Assembly: GCA_023249275.1 (NCBI GenBank)
Contig: JAHFCV010000061.1
Coordinates: 1 to 11,768 of the forward strand
DNA length: 11,768 bases
DNA from: Candidatus Methanoperedens sp.
GTDB taxonomy: Archaea > Halobacteriota > Methanosarcinia > Methanosarcinales > Methanoperedenaceae
Direction of reading: 5' to 3'
Both the position numbers and the translations under genes were made by a program. Numbering within the stretch: position 1 is the first letter of the stretch; each line of letters begins with the position of its first letter. Positions 1-6,870 of the stretch are shown here, one piece after another. The notes under the pieces were generated by a model. The model saw only the letters and a list, made by a program, of their open reading frames with translations, was not told where the DNA came from and made no database searches.

Positions 1-751
1 ACGCTTTAGCATGCCAGTCAGGGAAGGGTGTTATTGCATATGTATAAATTTGTACTGGCATGGTAGATATTGGTTTATCTAAACCGTTAGCCCAGAACAT
101 GTTGCCAAAAGAAGTAAACAGGAGAGGCGCGGTTTCACCAGATATCCTTGCAATAGAAAGTAAAGCGCCTGTTATTATGCCGCTTCTTGCGGTGCTTAGA
201 ACGATGTATAGAGTGGTTTTCCACCTCGGTATCCCAAGCGCAAGGGAAGCTTCTTTAATCGAACCGGGTACAAGTTTAAGAGATTCCTCAGTAGTTCTTG
301 TAACTATCGGTATCATTAAAACCGACAGCGCCACTCCGCCTGCTAAGGCAGAAAAGCTTCCGAAATACAGGACTATGAAAGTATAACCGAACATTCCTGC
401 CACTATCGAGGGCGTACCAGTGAGTACATCAGCAACAAAACTTACTATACGGCCAAACCTGTTCTCACCATATTCTGAAAGATAAACACCAGCGAGGATG
501 CCCACAGGAAGCCCGATCAGGCAGGCAATCCCAACGACTATGAATGTCCCCTCGATAGCGTTCCCAAGCCCTCCTCCGGCTTCACCGACAGGTCTGGGTA
601 TCTGTGTAAGAAAATCCAGATTGATAGCTGATATCCCATTGATGGTTACCGTGTAAAGGATGCTCAACAACGGGATTATGGCAATTGCAACGCAGGAAGC
701 TGTAAGGATCGACATAACCCTGTCTATTATTTTCCTTTTATTCCATTTCAT
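1..751 (-). CDS. pstA: Phosphate ABC transporter permease PstA (3' end off window)
   Basis: One of the two membrane permeases of the PstSCAB high-affinity phosphate importer. The start ATG is at 751, and 250 codons are read before the window edge with no stop, so the C-terminus is missing. Visible are an N-terminal membrane segment (about residues 14-36), further hydrophobic segments (about 68-92, 103-130, 135-152) and the permease EAA loop around residues 167-190 (KEASLALGIPRWKTT), which contacts the ATPase. A conserved-looking RISGETAPL stretch follows at 202-210. The start overlaps the pstC stop by ATGA, implying translational coupling, and a GGTGG ribosome-binding sequence lies in the end of pstC. 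pstB and phoU are expected just to the left but are not visible. The assignment rests on permease family features and on its place after pstS and pstC. Confidence 0.95.
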   Translation of the reverse strand, partial: MKWNKRKIIDRVMSILTASCVAIAIIPLLSILYTVTINGISAINLDFLTQIPRPVGEAGGGLGNAIEGTFIVVGIACLIGLPVGILAGVYLSEYGENRFGRIVSFVADVLTGTPSIVAGMFGYTFIVLYFGSFSALAGGVALSVLMIPIVTRTTEESLKLVPGSIKEASLALGIPRWKTTLYIVLSTARSGIITGALLSIARISGETAPLLFTSFGNMFWANGLDKPISTMPVQIYTYAITPFPDWHAKA

Positions 752-1707
752 GTCACCCCACCACCTTCAACTTTAAGCAGTTTCCACACTAAAATCCTGG
801 CTGCAATATTGACCATGAAAGATATCACCAGAAGCAAGAACCCGATCTCAATAAGAGATGAGATGTAAAGCTTTGAGGTGGCTTCTACGAACTCATTTGC
901 AATAACCGATGCCATTGTGTATGAAGGTGAGAAAAGTGACTCCGAGATCCTGGGACTGTTCCCGATGACCATAGTCACTGCCATTGTTTCCCCTATCGCC
1001 CTGCCAAAGCCAAGGATTACGGCTCCGAATATCCCTGATCTGGCATAAGGAAGAACAGCAATCCGTGTAGTCTCCCAGCCTGTAGCGCCAAGAGCCAGAG
1101 CTGCCTCCCGCTGGTGTGTGGGCACTGTCATAATGACTTCCCTGGATACCGAGGAAGTTATCGGGACTATCATGATTGCAAGTATCACTCCTGCGGTGAG
1201 CATGGACGGACCATACATCGGCCCCTGGAAGAGCGGAAGAAAACCAAGGTATGTTGAAAGAGGAGGCGCGAGATAGTCGCGGATGAACGGAGCGAGAATG
1301 AATATGCCCCACAGCCCGATTATGACGCTTGGGACTGCTGCCAGCAATTCTATAATAAAAGATAAGGGCGTCCTCAGCTTTTCCGGGGCAAGCTCCGAGA
1401 GAAATATCGCTATCCCAAGGCTGAAGGGGACAGCTATGATGAGGGCAAGGAATGATGAAACCAGAGTCCCGAAGATAAAAGGCAGGGCGCCAAATACCTC
1501 ACTAACTGGATTCCAGGTTGATGCTGTCAAAAAACCCGGACCAAAAGTGTCTCTTGAAATTCCTGACTCGATAAAAAGCTCCCTGAACAATAAAACTGCC
1601 AGAACAAGTATGCTCAGAGCAAAGAAGCCAACTACAGCTTCAAAAATAAAATCGCCGGAGAACTTGCTCCGGCTGCTACGGAAAAAAGACAAAATTGCTC
1701 GATCCAT
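748..1707 (-). CDS. pstC: Phosphate ABC transporter permease PstC
   Basis: Second permease of the Pst importer, 319 aa, the usual length. It has a cytoplasmic N-terminus, then about six membrane segments (roughly 21-44, 75-103, 114-142, 170-187, 224-250, 283-308). The EAA loop is at about 200-225 (REAALALGATGWETTRIAVLP), where the PstB ATPase docks. GRAIGETMAV (235-244) is typical of PstC, and the long periplasm-side loop between the first two segments also fits PstC rather than PstA. The ATG follows the pstS stop codon with no intervening base, so translation probably depends on pstS; I see no clear ribosome-binding site. Its stop overlaps the pstA ATG. The three genes form one operon. Confidence 0.96.
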   Translation of the reverse strand: MDRAILSFFRSSRSKFSGDFIFEAVVGFFALSILVLAVLLFRELFIESGISRDTFGPGFLTASTWNPVSEVFGALPFIFGTLVSSFLALIIAVPFSLGIAIFLSELAPEKLRTPLSFIIELLAAVPSVIIGLWGIFILAPFIRDYLAPPLSTYLGFLPLFQGPMYGPSMLTAGVILAIMIVPITSSVSREVIMTVPTHQREAALALGATGWETTRIAVLPYARSGIFGAVILGFGRAIGETMAVTMVIGNSPRISESLFSPSYTMASVIANEFVEATSKLYISSLIEIGFLLLVISFMVNIAARILVWKLLKVEGGGVT

Positions 1708-2814
1708 CTAAATTACTGGTTGTCCGTTGTAGTTCATAAGTTTTATGGTTTTTTCATTCAGGCTTATGACGTCGTTCGGCAAGGGTACATAGAGAAGTTC
1801 AGATGAATATTTCTGACCGTCATGTACTGCCCACCAGAGAAATTCAGCCAGCAATTTACCTTTTGCCTGATCTGTCTGGTCTTTGTAGACAAGGAAATAG
1901 GTGAAGCTGCCTATGGGGTATGAATTATCCCCTGGAGCATCCACAATACTTACTGATGACCAGCTTGCATCGCCTGCAGGCAGTGTCGGCACTGCGCCGG
2001 CAGCAGCGTTTGCAGTTGTTTCAAGTGTGGGCTCGATGAACTTTCCTGCTTTATTCTTTATATAAGCATATGAGATGTTCTGGAGTTTAGCATAAGCCAG
2101 TTCGACATAACCTATAGTATAAGGGTTCTGGCTTAAGAGACCTGCAACACCTTCATTGCCTTTCCCGCCAAGACCGACCGGCCAGTTGACGGATTTGCCC
2201 TTACCTACATTTGATTTCCAGTCAGGACTCACCGCCGAAAGATAATCTGTAATTACGAAGGTCGTGCCGCTTCCATCGCTCCTGTGTGCCACTATAATAT
2301 CTTTTGCAGGGAACTGGATGCCAGGATTTAGTGAAAGAATCTTTGGGTCATTCCATTTTGTGATTTTCCCCTGGAAGATATCAGCGATCACATCGCCGCT
2401 TAGCTTTACTCCCTTCTGTATGCCAGGAAGATTATACGCCACAACCACGGCGCCTATGGATTCCGGTATTTGCAGGATTCCAGAGACACTAGAGTATTCC
2501 TGCTCAGTAAGAGGCGCGTCACTTGCGCCAAAATCTACAGTTCTTGCAGTTATCTGCTTTATACCTGCGCCGCTTCCCACGCTCTGATAATTGATCTGGA
2601 TATTCGGCTTTATCTTATTGTATTCCGAACTCCATTTGGATATCAGGGGATATGGGAATGTTGCACCTGCTCCGTTTAAGGTTATAGTTGCCGGAGCTTT
2701 CGTGGGTTGTACTGTTGGTGTTGCTGTAGGCTGTACGCTGGAAGGCTGCTCCACGCATCCTGCTAAGAACACGCCTGCCAGAATCAGAATTATAACTATT
2801 TTTAATCGATTCAT
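1708..2814 (-). CDS. pstS: Phosphate-binding lipoprotein PstS
   Basis: Extracytoplasmic phosphate-binding protein that delivers Pi to PstC/PstA; 368 aa. Residues 1-20 are a lipoprotein signal ending in LAGC, with the lipid-modified Cys at 20. A Gln/Thr/Pro-rich linker follows (about 22-42), as in many methanogen surface lipoproteins. The binding fold starts at TLNGAGATFPYP (45-56). Ligand-loop segments are visible at SVGSGAG (78-84), FGASDAPLT (95-103) and HRSDGSGTT (177-185), all PstS/PBP family hallmarks. The ATG at 2814 is preceded by GGTGAT with an 8-nt spacer, and by the promoter/dyad element at 2851-2899. It is first in the pstSCA operon. Strong induction under phosphate limitation is expected from the family; it is not shown by the sequence. 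Confidence 0.97.
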   Translation of the reverse strand: MNRLKIVIILILAGVFLAGCVEQPSSVQPTATPTVQPTKAPATITLNGAGATFPYPLISKWSSEYNKIKPNIQINYQSVGSGAGIKQITARTVDFGASDAPLTEQEYSSVSGILQIPESIGAVVVAYNLPGIQKGVKLSGDVIADIFQGKITKWNDPKILSLNPGIQFPAKDIIVAHRSDGSGTTFVITDYLSAVSPDWKSNVGKGKSVNWPVGLGGKGNEGVAGLLSQNPYTIGYVELAYAKLQNISYAYIKNKAGKFIEPTLETTANAAAGAVPTLPAGDASWSSVSIVDAPGDNSYPIGSFTYFLVYKDQTDQAKGKLLAEFLWWAVHDGQKYSSELLYVPLPNDVISLNEKTIKLMNYNGQPVI

Positions 2815-2822
2815 TTTGCTTT

Positions 2823-2828
2823 ATCACC
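2823..2828 (-). promoter_or_regulatory. Ribosome-binding site of pstS
   Basis: GGTGAT on the minus strand, 8 nt before the pstS ATG. It matches part of the GGAGGTGATC complement of archaeal 16S rRNA and supports the chosen start. Confidence 0.75.
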
Positions 2829-2850
2829 ATCAAGAATTCTGAATCTAATA

Positions 2851-2899
2851 ATATATAGCTTCTCCCAAGAATCTATAGATGCTATATAAAATCAGTAAA
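2851..2899 (-). promoter_or_regulatory. Promoter with shared dyad element A (upstream of pstS)
   Basis: A+T-rich element read toward pstS. A distal ACTGATTTTATATAG merges into the dyad TATAG-N3-CTATA (2874-2886). A TATA-like box (TATATA, about 2852-2857) follows about 26 nt downstream, then the GGTGAT site and the ATG. The same arrangement recurs at 3858-3909 and 4677-4728, and in variant form at 6808-6860 and 8888-8937. Placing the TATA box at the proximal site puts the dyad near -50, an activator-like position. If the distal TATATAG is the real box, the dyad would instead overlap the promoter like a repressor site. Confidence 0.6.
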
Positions 2900-2941
2900 T
2901 TATGTTCAAGGGATATTTAGAGAATAAGTAAATTTTAATCC

Positions 2942-3832
2942 TTATTGAACGCATGCGATAGTCGGTTCAATAGAATATGTTATTGCATGAGGCATTAAAC
3001 CGTACCTTAAATTGCAGAATTCCCTGATTTGTGCAAGGCTTTCAAGGGTGTGTTCTCTTGTTGAGTTTTTAACTTCCAGGATTAAATTTCTTGTGTTTGT
3101 CCTTGATATGTTTTTAAATACTTCCCCGAAATTTATTTTTCCAAATCCCAGAGGAAGGTGGCGGTCTCCAAACAATGCTGCTTCAGGCTCCAGAACACCA
3201 AAGTTATCATGAAGATGCATTTGATGTATGTATTCACCCAGTTCAAAATAATCTTCCAGGGAGAACCCATAAGCATTAGAGGCAATAAATGCATGACCGA
3301 TATCGAGATTAATCTTTAAATTTTCTGAATCTACCATTTCAATTATGCGGTAAATTTCCCGGGGGAGCACTCCAATTTTATTTCCTCCATCCCTATCAAA
3401 CAGGTTCTCCAAAAGAAGGATAACACCGTATTCTTCAGCTATGGTGCACAGATTAATTAAATTAAGTATATTCAAGTTAAAACATTTTTTTGAGCCATTT
3501 TGATTGCCTGGATGAACAACTATGTGCCTTACCCCTATTTTTGCGGCAATTTCGAAAACTTTTTCCATGATAGTAAAATTTTTTGCATTGTTTGTTGAAA
3601 AATCTATCCTTATTTCCTCAATCTTAGAATCGATGTGCGGGGCATGGATAGTAAATTTATTGCCAAAAGATGAGGCAAGATACGCAACTTTTGACAATAG
3701 TTCTTTTTCCTTTTGTTTGTCTAAGAAATCCACCCTGTCAAGACCAAGTTCAATAATTTCCACGTCACAAGCATCTATGGCTCCTCCAAAATCTTTTATC
3801 TGGGGAGAGTTTATGCCTATCTTTGTATTCAT
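2942..3832 (-). CDS. TIM-barrel sugar-phosphate isomerase/epimerase-like protein (AP_endonuc_2 fold)
   Basis: A 296-aa protein of the xylose-isomerase-like / endonuclease IV-like TIM-barrel superfamily. The metal-site pattern is well preserved along the barrel: HAPH (63-66), VVHPG (105-109, His107), LLLEN (139-143, Glu142), LDIGH (176-180, Asp177 and His180), QMHLHDN (204-210), GDRHLPLGFG (222-231, His225) and ILEV (251-254, Glu253). These residues would bind two or three divalent metals. The superfamily covers sugar isomerases, epimerases and AP endonucleases, so the substrate cannot be read from sequence; the single-domain layout favours a sugar or sugar-phosphate enzyme. I see no ribosome-binding site before the ATG at 3832. 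A TATA-like box at about 3858-3865 would give a leaderless or very short-leader mRNA. Carrying the shared element and lying between pstS and psiE suggests a phosphate-related role. Confidence 0.8.
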   Translation of the reverse strand: MNTKIGINSPQIKDFGGAIDACDVEIIELGLDRVDFLDKQKEKELLSKVAYLASSFGNKFTIHAPHIDSKIEEIRIDFSTNNAKNFTIMEKVFEIAAKIGVRHIVVHPGNQNGSKKCFNLNILNLINLCTIAEEYGVILLLENLFDRDGGNKIGVLPREIYRIIEMVDSENLKINLDIGHAFIASNAYGFSLEDYFELGEYIHQMHLHDNFGVLEPEAALFGDRHLPLGFGKINFGEVFKNISRTNTRNLILEVKNSTREHTLESLAQIREFCNLRYGLMPHAITYSIEPTIACVQ

Positions 3833-3857
3833 ATATTATAGCTTTATTGCTAAAATG

Positions 3858-3909
3858 CTATATACTTTATCTCAATAATCTATATATAATAAATAAAATC
3901 AGTAGAAAT
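3858..3909 (-). promoter_or_regulatory. Promoter with shared element B (upstream of the TIM-barrel gene)
   Basis: Same layout as elements A and C: ACTGATTTT, then a TATA-rich stretch and CTATA motif (the plus strand reads AATAATCTATA at 3874-3884), a GATAAA box and a TATA-like sequence at about 3858-3865. The strict TATAG-N3-CTATA dyad of A and C is degenerate here. The core lies about 45 nt before the ATG at 3832. Confidence 0.55.
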
Positions 3910-3924
3910 AGGCATTTCACTAAC

Positions 3925-3931
3925 AAAAAAA
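3925..3931 (-). terminator. Oligo-T terminator after psiE
   Basis: A run of seven T residues on the minus strand, 12 nt past the psiE stop codon and before element B. Archaeal RNA polymerase terminates at T-runs without needing a hairpin. The position between psiE and the next promoter fits, but no hairpin or other support is present. Confidence 0.45.
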
Positions 3932-3943
3932 TTGTAACCGCCT

Positions 3944-4351
3944 TCAAACTTTCTCAGGCGAGTACCTGACAGCCAGCACCCTTATCACTCCAAGCACAAA
4001 CAACAGAGCAGCGAGGGCGAAAATCATTTCAAATCCAAATGACCTGGAATAAAGCCCGACAGTGACCTCACGCATGGCTATTAAAATCGTGACGTCGGTT
4101 ATGTCGGTGAGCTTGATTCTTTCGTGTTTGGAATAGTCCGCAAAGGTCTTGAAGAACTCAATCACAATAAAAAGCGTGAGAACGTTAGTAACTATTTTGC
4201 TGAACCCGCCCTCAAGCGAGTCTATTGCAACAGAGGGTATATCAAATATAATCCTCAGCATCCCTGCGATAAGCACCAGCAGCAATATGTACAGGATAAC
4301 TGTAACAATAGAGCCGGTAATTTTTTTGAAAATTTTTGGATGGTCTATCAT
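3944..4351 (-). CDS. psiE: PsiE-family phosphate-starvation-inducible membrane protein
   Basis: A 135-aa integral membrane protein with about four hydrophobic segments (roughly 12-35, 53-70, 84-100, 106-128), the size and layout of the PsiE family. In bacteria psiE is induced by phosphate starvation; its molecular function is unknown. Visible family-like features are the polar connecting loop around 72-83 and IAMREVTVGLYS (91-102). Its ATG overlaps the stop of a 27-codon membrane ORF by ATGA, so it is translated from an mRNA that starts upstream, behind element C. Its place in a pst/ppx neighbourhood supports the family call. The symbol marks family membership only. Confidence 0.8.
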   Translation of the reverse strand: MIDHPKIFKKITGSIVTVILYILLLVLIAGMLRIIFDIPSVAIDSLEGGFSKIVTNVLTLFIVIEFFKTFADYSKHERIKLTDITDVTILIAMREVTVGLYSRSFGFEMIFALAALLFVLGVIRVLAVRYSPEKV

Positions 4352-4431
4352 TTAAATACCATCATCACAGCAAGTATGACGAGAAGAATTATCAGAAAAA
4401 ATTCAAATTTATTCAGGTTATGCATGCTCAT
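4348..4431 (-). CDS. 27-aa single-span membrane protein
   Basis: A small ORF of 27 codons. After a short polar start (MSMHNLNKFE) the rest is one strongly hydrophobic stretch (about residues 11-26: FFLIILLVILAVMMVF) ending in Lys, as in a single-pass small membrane protein. Its ATG overlaps the stop of the preceding 22-codon ORF by ATGA, and its stop overlaps the psiE ATG by ATGA. Being locked between two such junctions directly before a polytopic membrane protein suggests either a PsiE partner subunit or a coupling leader. An internal ATG at codon 3 is a possible alternative start. I do not recognise a family. Confidence 0.55.
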   Translation of the reverse strand: MSMHNLNKFEFFLIILLVILAVMMVFK

Positions 4432-4496
4432 TCCAGCTCAAGCGTCAACGCACCCTCTGCATGCATCTTTCCCACAGGTATTCTAATTCCGCTCAT
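4428..4496 (-). CDS. 22-aa micro-ORF, unknown
   Basis: A 22-codon ORF (MSGIRIPVGKMHAEGALT followed by an acidic LELE end), lying 6 nt after the 46-codon ORF and overlapping the next ORF by ATGA. It has no membrane segment or recognisable motif. Support is purely from spacing: it fills the gap between two better candidates without leaving untranslated RNA. It could instead be a decayed remnant of a larger gene. Confidence 0.35.
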   Translation of the reverse strand: MSGIRIPVGKMHAEGALTLELE

Positions 4497-4502
4497 AGCG
4501 CC

Positions 4503-4643
4503 TCACTTGGCAGCGAATCCGCCGCGCATGAACCGGTACAGGTCCCTATCTTCCTGTGTCATATTCAGAAGTTCCTCTTCGAGTGAATTATGTCGTGGAC
4601 TGCAAGAGAGCATTTTTCTCATAAATTGCTCGTTTTCTTTCAT
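4503..4643 (-). CDS. 46-aa hydrophilic small protein, unknown
   Basis: First ORF of the psiE transcription unit, 46 codons. The ATG at 4643 is preceded by GGTGAT (4648-4653) with a 4-nt spacer, the same ribosome-binding sequence as pstS, which is the main support for real translation. The product is soluble and charged: a basic N-terminal third with one Cys, then an acidic helix-like stretch (LEEELLNMTQEDRDLYRFMR, residues 21-40) ending GGFAAK. No known domain is recognised. It could be a small regulator or a partner of the downstream membrane proteins; no function is assigned. Confidence 0.55.
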   Translation of the reverse strand: MKENEQFMRKMLSCSPRHNSLEEELLNMTQEDRDLYRFMRGGFAAK

Positions 4644-4676
4644 TTCTATCACCAGATTGATAATCCACTCTCAAAG

Positions 4677-4728
4677 TTATATATTTTATCACAATAATCT
4701 ATAGACACTATATAAAATCAGTATAAAT
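4677..4728 (-). promoter_or_regulatory. Promoter with shared dyad element C (upstream of small ORFs and psiE)
   Basis: The clearest copy. It has ACTGATTTTATATAG leading into the dyad TATAG-N3-CTATA (4700-4712), then a GATTATTGTGATAAAA stretch and a TATA-like box at about 4678-4685. The GGTGAT site and ATG (4643) follow. The core is about 53 nt from the start codon. Identity to element A continues beyond the dyad into the distal ACTGATTTT. Confidence 0.62.
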
Positions 4729-4760
4729 CTTAATTTCACCGAATCATTTGCCGACAGCGA

Positions 4761-5846
4761 TTATAAATACCGCGCAAGCACTTCGTTGTACAACCTGTTC
4801 ACATTATCGTTTGTCTTCGGCATGGCAGGAAATCCCTTATATTCCATCGCCTTCTCAACATCTTTAAGAAGATCCAATCCATACTGACTTTTTGAATTAA
4901 ACCATCTCTGCTTCTCGTAATACTCCGACAGGTACTCCTGTTCGGTTTGACCTGGTGTCGGAGTAAAAAGCCCATGTTTTTTATCAAGTTCTGCCATCTC
5001 CATCATTGTTGTATAGCCCGACCTGCTTATTATGAACTTCGCGCGGTTCATGAGAAGGTTCTTCTCTTCAAACGATACATACGATTTCACGGTAGTATCC
5101 CTGTCAAGCTTTTTTTCAAAATTGTCCTGGGGACGTCCGAGAAGCACTATCTTTTCACCTGGGAGCTTCTGCACCTGGCGCAGCAGTATTTCCTCAAGCT
5201 TGCTTCTTTGAGGTTCTGGACCTGAGATACTGAGCAGGAAATCAATATCTTCAGGAACATCCATTTTGTGAGCAGGACAAAGGATTCCCGTATAGTATGC
5301 CTTCATATTCGTCGTTCTCCGAGTTGACCGGCACAATTTCCCGCTGAGACAGACGGTATCAGGATTACTATCTGGAACGATTATACGCTCAAATCTTTTG
5401 TGGAAATATTCATTAATATACAGGGAAAAAGTTTCAAAGGGTTCAATGTAATAAGGAAGACTGAAACGCAACTGGTGTGATATAAGAAAAGAGGGAATTT
5501 TCTCTGAATAAACACCGAGGCGGCTGTCACTTATGACCATGTCATACTTATTGCCTGAAAGCAGGCTATCAGCAATTTTCTTTTCATCGCGGAGTTTCTT
5601 TGTTAAATTCGGAATGCTCAGAGCAAATTTTGGCAAAAAAAATCTCGTTGAACTATATGGAGCAGGATAGTCCTGGAAGAAGATAAAGTGACAACCTGGG
5701 AACTCTTTTTTTAACATTTCAAGAGCGCCACCGCTCGTTGCAATGGTTATCTCATGACCGTGACTTATCAGCTCTCTGATTATCGGGGTAACCCTGGCGG
5801 CATGACCCAATCCCCAGCTAAGCGGGCTTATAAATACATGCGCCAT
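4761..5846 (-). CDS. GT28/MurG-like glycosyltransferase
   Basis: A 361-aa GT-B-fold glycosyltransferase of the MurG/MGDG-synthase-like type. The N-terminal domain opens with PLSWGLGHAARV (8-19), the Gly-rich GLGH acceptor-side loop, followed by alternating strand/helix segments. The C-terminal nucleotide-sugar domain shows LLSISGPEPQR (204-214), a SYVSFEE segment (255-261), SRSGYTTMMEM (274-284) and FTPTPGQTEQEYL (294-306), equivalent to the donor-binding SGxxT and PxxxEQ motifs of GT28 enzymes. The donor and acceptor cannot be deduced; relatives glycosylate lipids. It starts 14 nt after the PHP gene, with GGTG 5 nt before the ATG, so the two are co-transcribed from element D. In a phosphate-scavenging locus a lipid glycosyltransferase would fit replacement of phospholipids by glycolipids; that is inference. 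Confidence 0.82.
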   Translation of the reverse strand: MAHVFISPLSWGLGHAARVTPIIRELISHGHEITIATSGGALEMLKKEFPGCHFIFFQDYPAPYSSTRFFLPKFALSIPNLTKKLRDEKKIADSLLSGNKYDMVISDSRLGVYSEKIPSFLISHQLRFSLPYYIEPFETFSLYINEYFHKRFERIIVPDSNPDTVCLSGKLCRSTRRTTNMKAYYTGILCPAHKMDVPEDIDFLLSISGPEPQRSKLEEILLRQVQKLPGEKIVLLGRPQDNFEKKLDRDTTVKSYVSFEEKNLLMNRAKFIISRSGYTTMMEMAELDKKHGLFTPTPGQTEQEYLSEYYEKQRWFNSKSQYGLDLLKDVEKAMEYKGFPAMPKTNDNVNRLYNEVLARYL

Positions 5847-5860
5847 ACTGCACCAAACTC

Positions 5861-6772
5861 TTACATTAACCCAGGATAACCCATGCTTTCATTCCATTTT
5901 CTTTTACTCTTTACATTCAGGATAATTTCACCCGCTACTCCACAAAAATACGATAACGGCAACCCGATATATAGTGCAGCGCCAATCAATCCAAGAGCTT
6001 TGGTCTTTTTTGTAGTTTTATATATTTCTGAATACAATATATCCTGACTTTTCTCTTCTTTCAGAGAATTATATATCATTTTAATGCTCTCTGATGCTAT
6101 TTCCCTGCTCCACGACATACACTCTGAGAGCGGCGTTTTGTTTCCACCAAAGAAAGTTTTTCTTTTAAGGATAGACTTGTAAAGTTCCTCTGATGTTTTA
6201 CCCTCAAAAATCGTATGCCCGTTGCCTATCATATTAAGGGAATGGGCGTCGCTGCTCCCCAGCCATGCCAGTTTTCCGGGAGAGAAGGTCTGTGCCATTA
6301 AATTAGAGTAGGCATCACGATGGCATGCATTAAATACTTCCACGCCGTCCAATTTTAAATTGAATATCTTCTTTCCAAGGGATGGGCATTGAGGGCTGAA
6401 AGGATGAGCTGCTACGGCAATACCTCCCTGTTCATGTATACGGTCTATAGTATCGGGCGCGCCAAGCAGGGGTTTGATTTCTTCCTGGATAAACAATGCC
6501 AGAATTTCACCGTCTGCGCTTGATATTTCTTCACCGATTACGACGTCGATATCCCCTGCGCACTTTTTAGCGATGACGGCGCCCTCAATTGTGTTATGGT
6601 CTGTTACGCACAGGACATCAAGTTTTTTCCTGCGGGCAGCTTCGACCGCTCTGGCGGGGTCGGTAACGGATTCGGGAAAACTGATAAAAGAATAGCTTCC
6701 AAATCCTGAATATCTTGTATGCACATGAACGTCTGCTCTACCCTGCTGTTTTTCTTGATATATGATTTCCAT
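5861..6772 (-). CDS. PHP-domain metal-dependent phosphoesterase with C-terminal hydrophobic segment
   Basis: A 303-aa PHP-superfamily hydrolase. All the usual metal ligands are present: HVHTRYS (16-22, HxH), TDHN (57-60), GEEIS (80-84), AAHPF (121-125) and GSSDAHS (172-178, DxH). These bind three metals and cleave phosphoesters in the family; the substrate is unknown. A PHP-associated C-terminal region follows, then a hydrophobic stretch at about 260-285 and a basic tail (KSKRK), suggesting membrane attachment. I choose ATG 6772; a TTG at 6781 would add three residues, and neither has a ribosome-binding site. It is first in a two-gene unit with the glycosyltransferase and follows element D. 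A phospholipid-derived substrate is an attractive guess given those neighbours, but unproven. Confidence 0.82.
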   Translation of the reverse strand: MEIIYQEKQQGRADVHVHTRYSGFGSYSFISFPESVTDPARAVEAARRKKLDVLCVTDHNTIEGAVIAKKCAGDIDVVIGEEISSADGEILALFIQEEIKPLLGAPDTIDRIHEQGGIAVAAHPFSPQCPSLGKKIFNLKLDGVEVFNACHRDAYSNLMAQTFSPGKLAWLGSSDAHSLNMIGNGHTIFEGKTSEELYKSILKRKTFFGGNKTPLSECMSWSREIASESIKMIYNSLKEEKSQDILYSEIYKTTKKTKALGLIGAALYIGLPLSYFCGVAGEIILNVKSKRKWNESMGYPGLM

Positions 6773-6807
6773 GCAGCACAATTATTACATTAAGAAAATA
6801 AAGGTAA

Positions 6808-6860
6808 TCTTAATAAAATATATAATCTATATAGATTTCCCGAATTTTTTCCTTATATAA
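6808..6860 (-). promoter_or_regulatory. Promoter/dyad element D (upstream of PHP-glycosyltransferase), variant
   Basis: Contains a perfect 14-bp palindrome AATCTATATAGATT (6824-6837), which includes the AATCTATA core of the other copies, about 52 nt before the PHP start. A TATATATTTT box overlaps and follows it. The distal half is expanded: TGATTTTCC follows the truncated arsC stop codon and TATATAA lies at 6854-6860. It is less similar to A and C than they are to each other. Confidence 0.5.
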
Positions 6861-6870
6861 TCATGGAAAA

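Noticed and set aside
60..386. Plus-strand open frame opposite pstA, and similar plus-strand frames across the window
   Set aside because: They lie antisense to well-supported minus-strand genes, lack ribosome-binding sites and give no recognisable protein.
893..1312. Alternative minus-strand frame inside pstC
   Set aside because: Wholly inside pstC in another phase; His/Ser/Arg-rich composition typical of out-of-frame reading.
2615..2833. 72-codon minus-strand frame starting just upstream of pstS
   Set aside because: Overlaps the pstS signal peptide and mature N-terminus out of frame; the GGTGAT site is correctly spaced for the pstS ATG, not this one.
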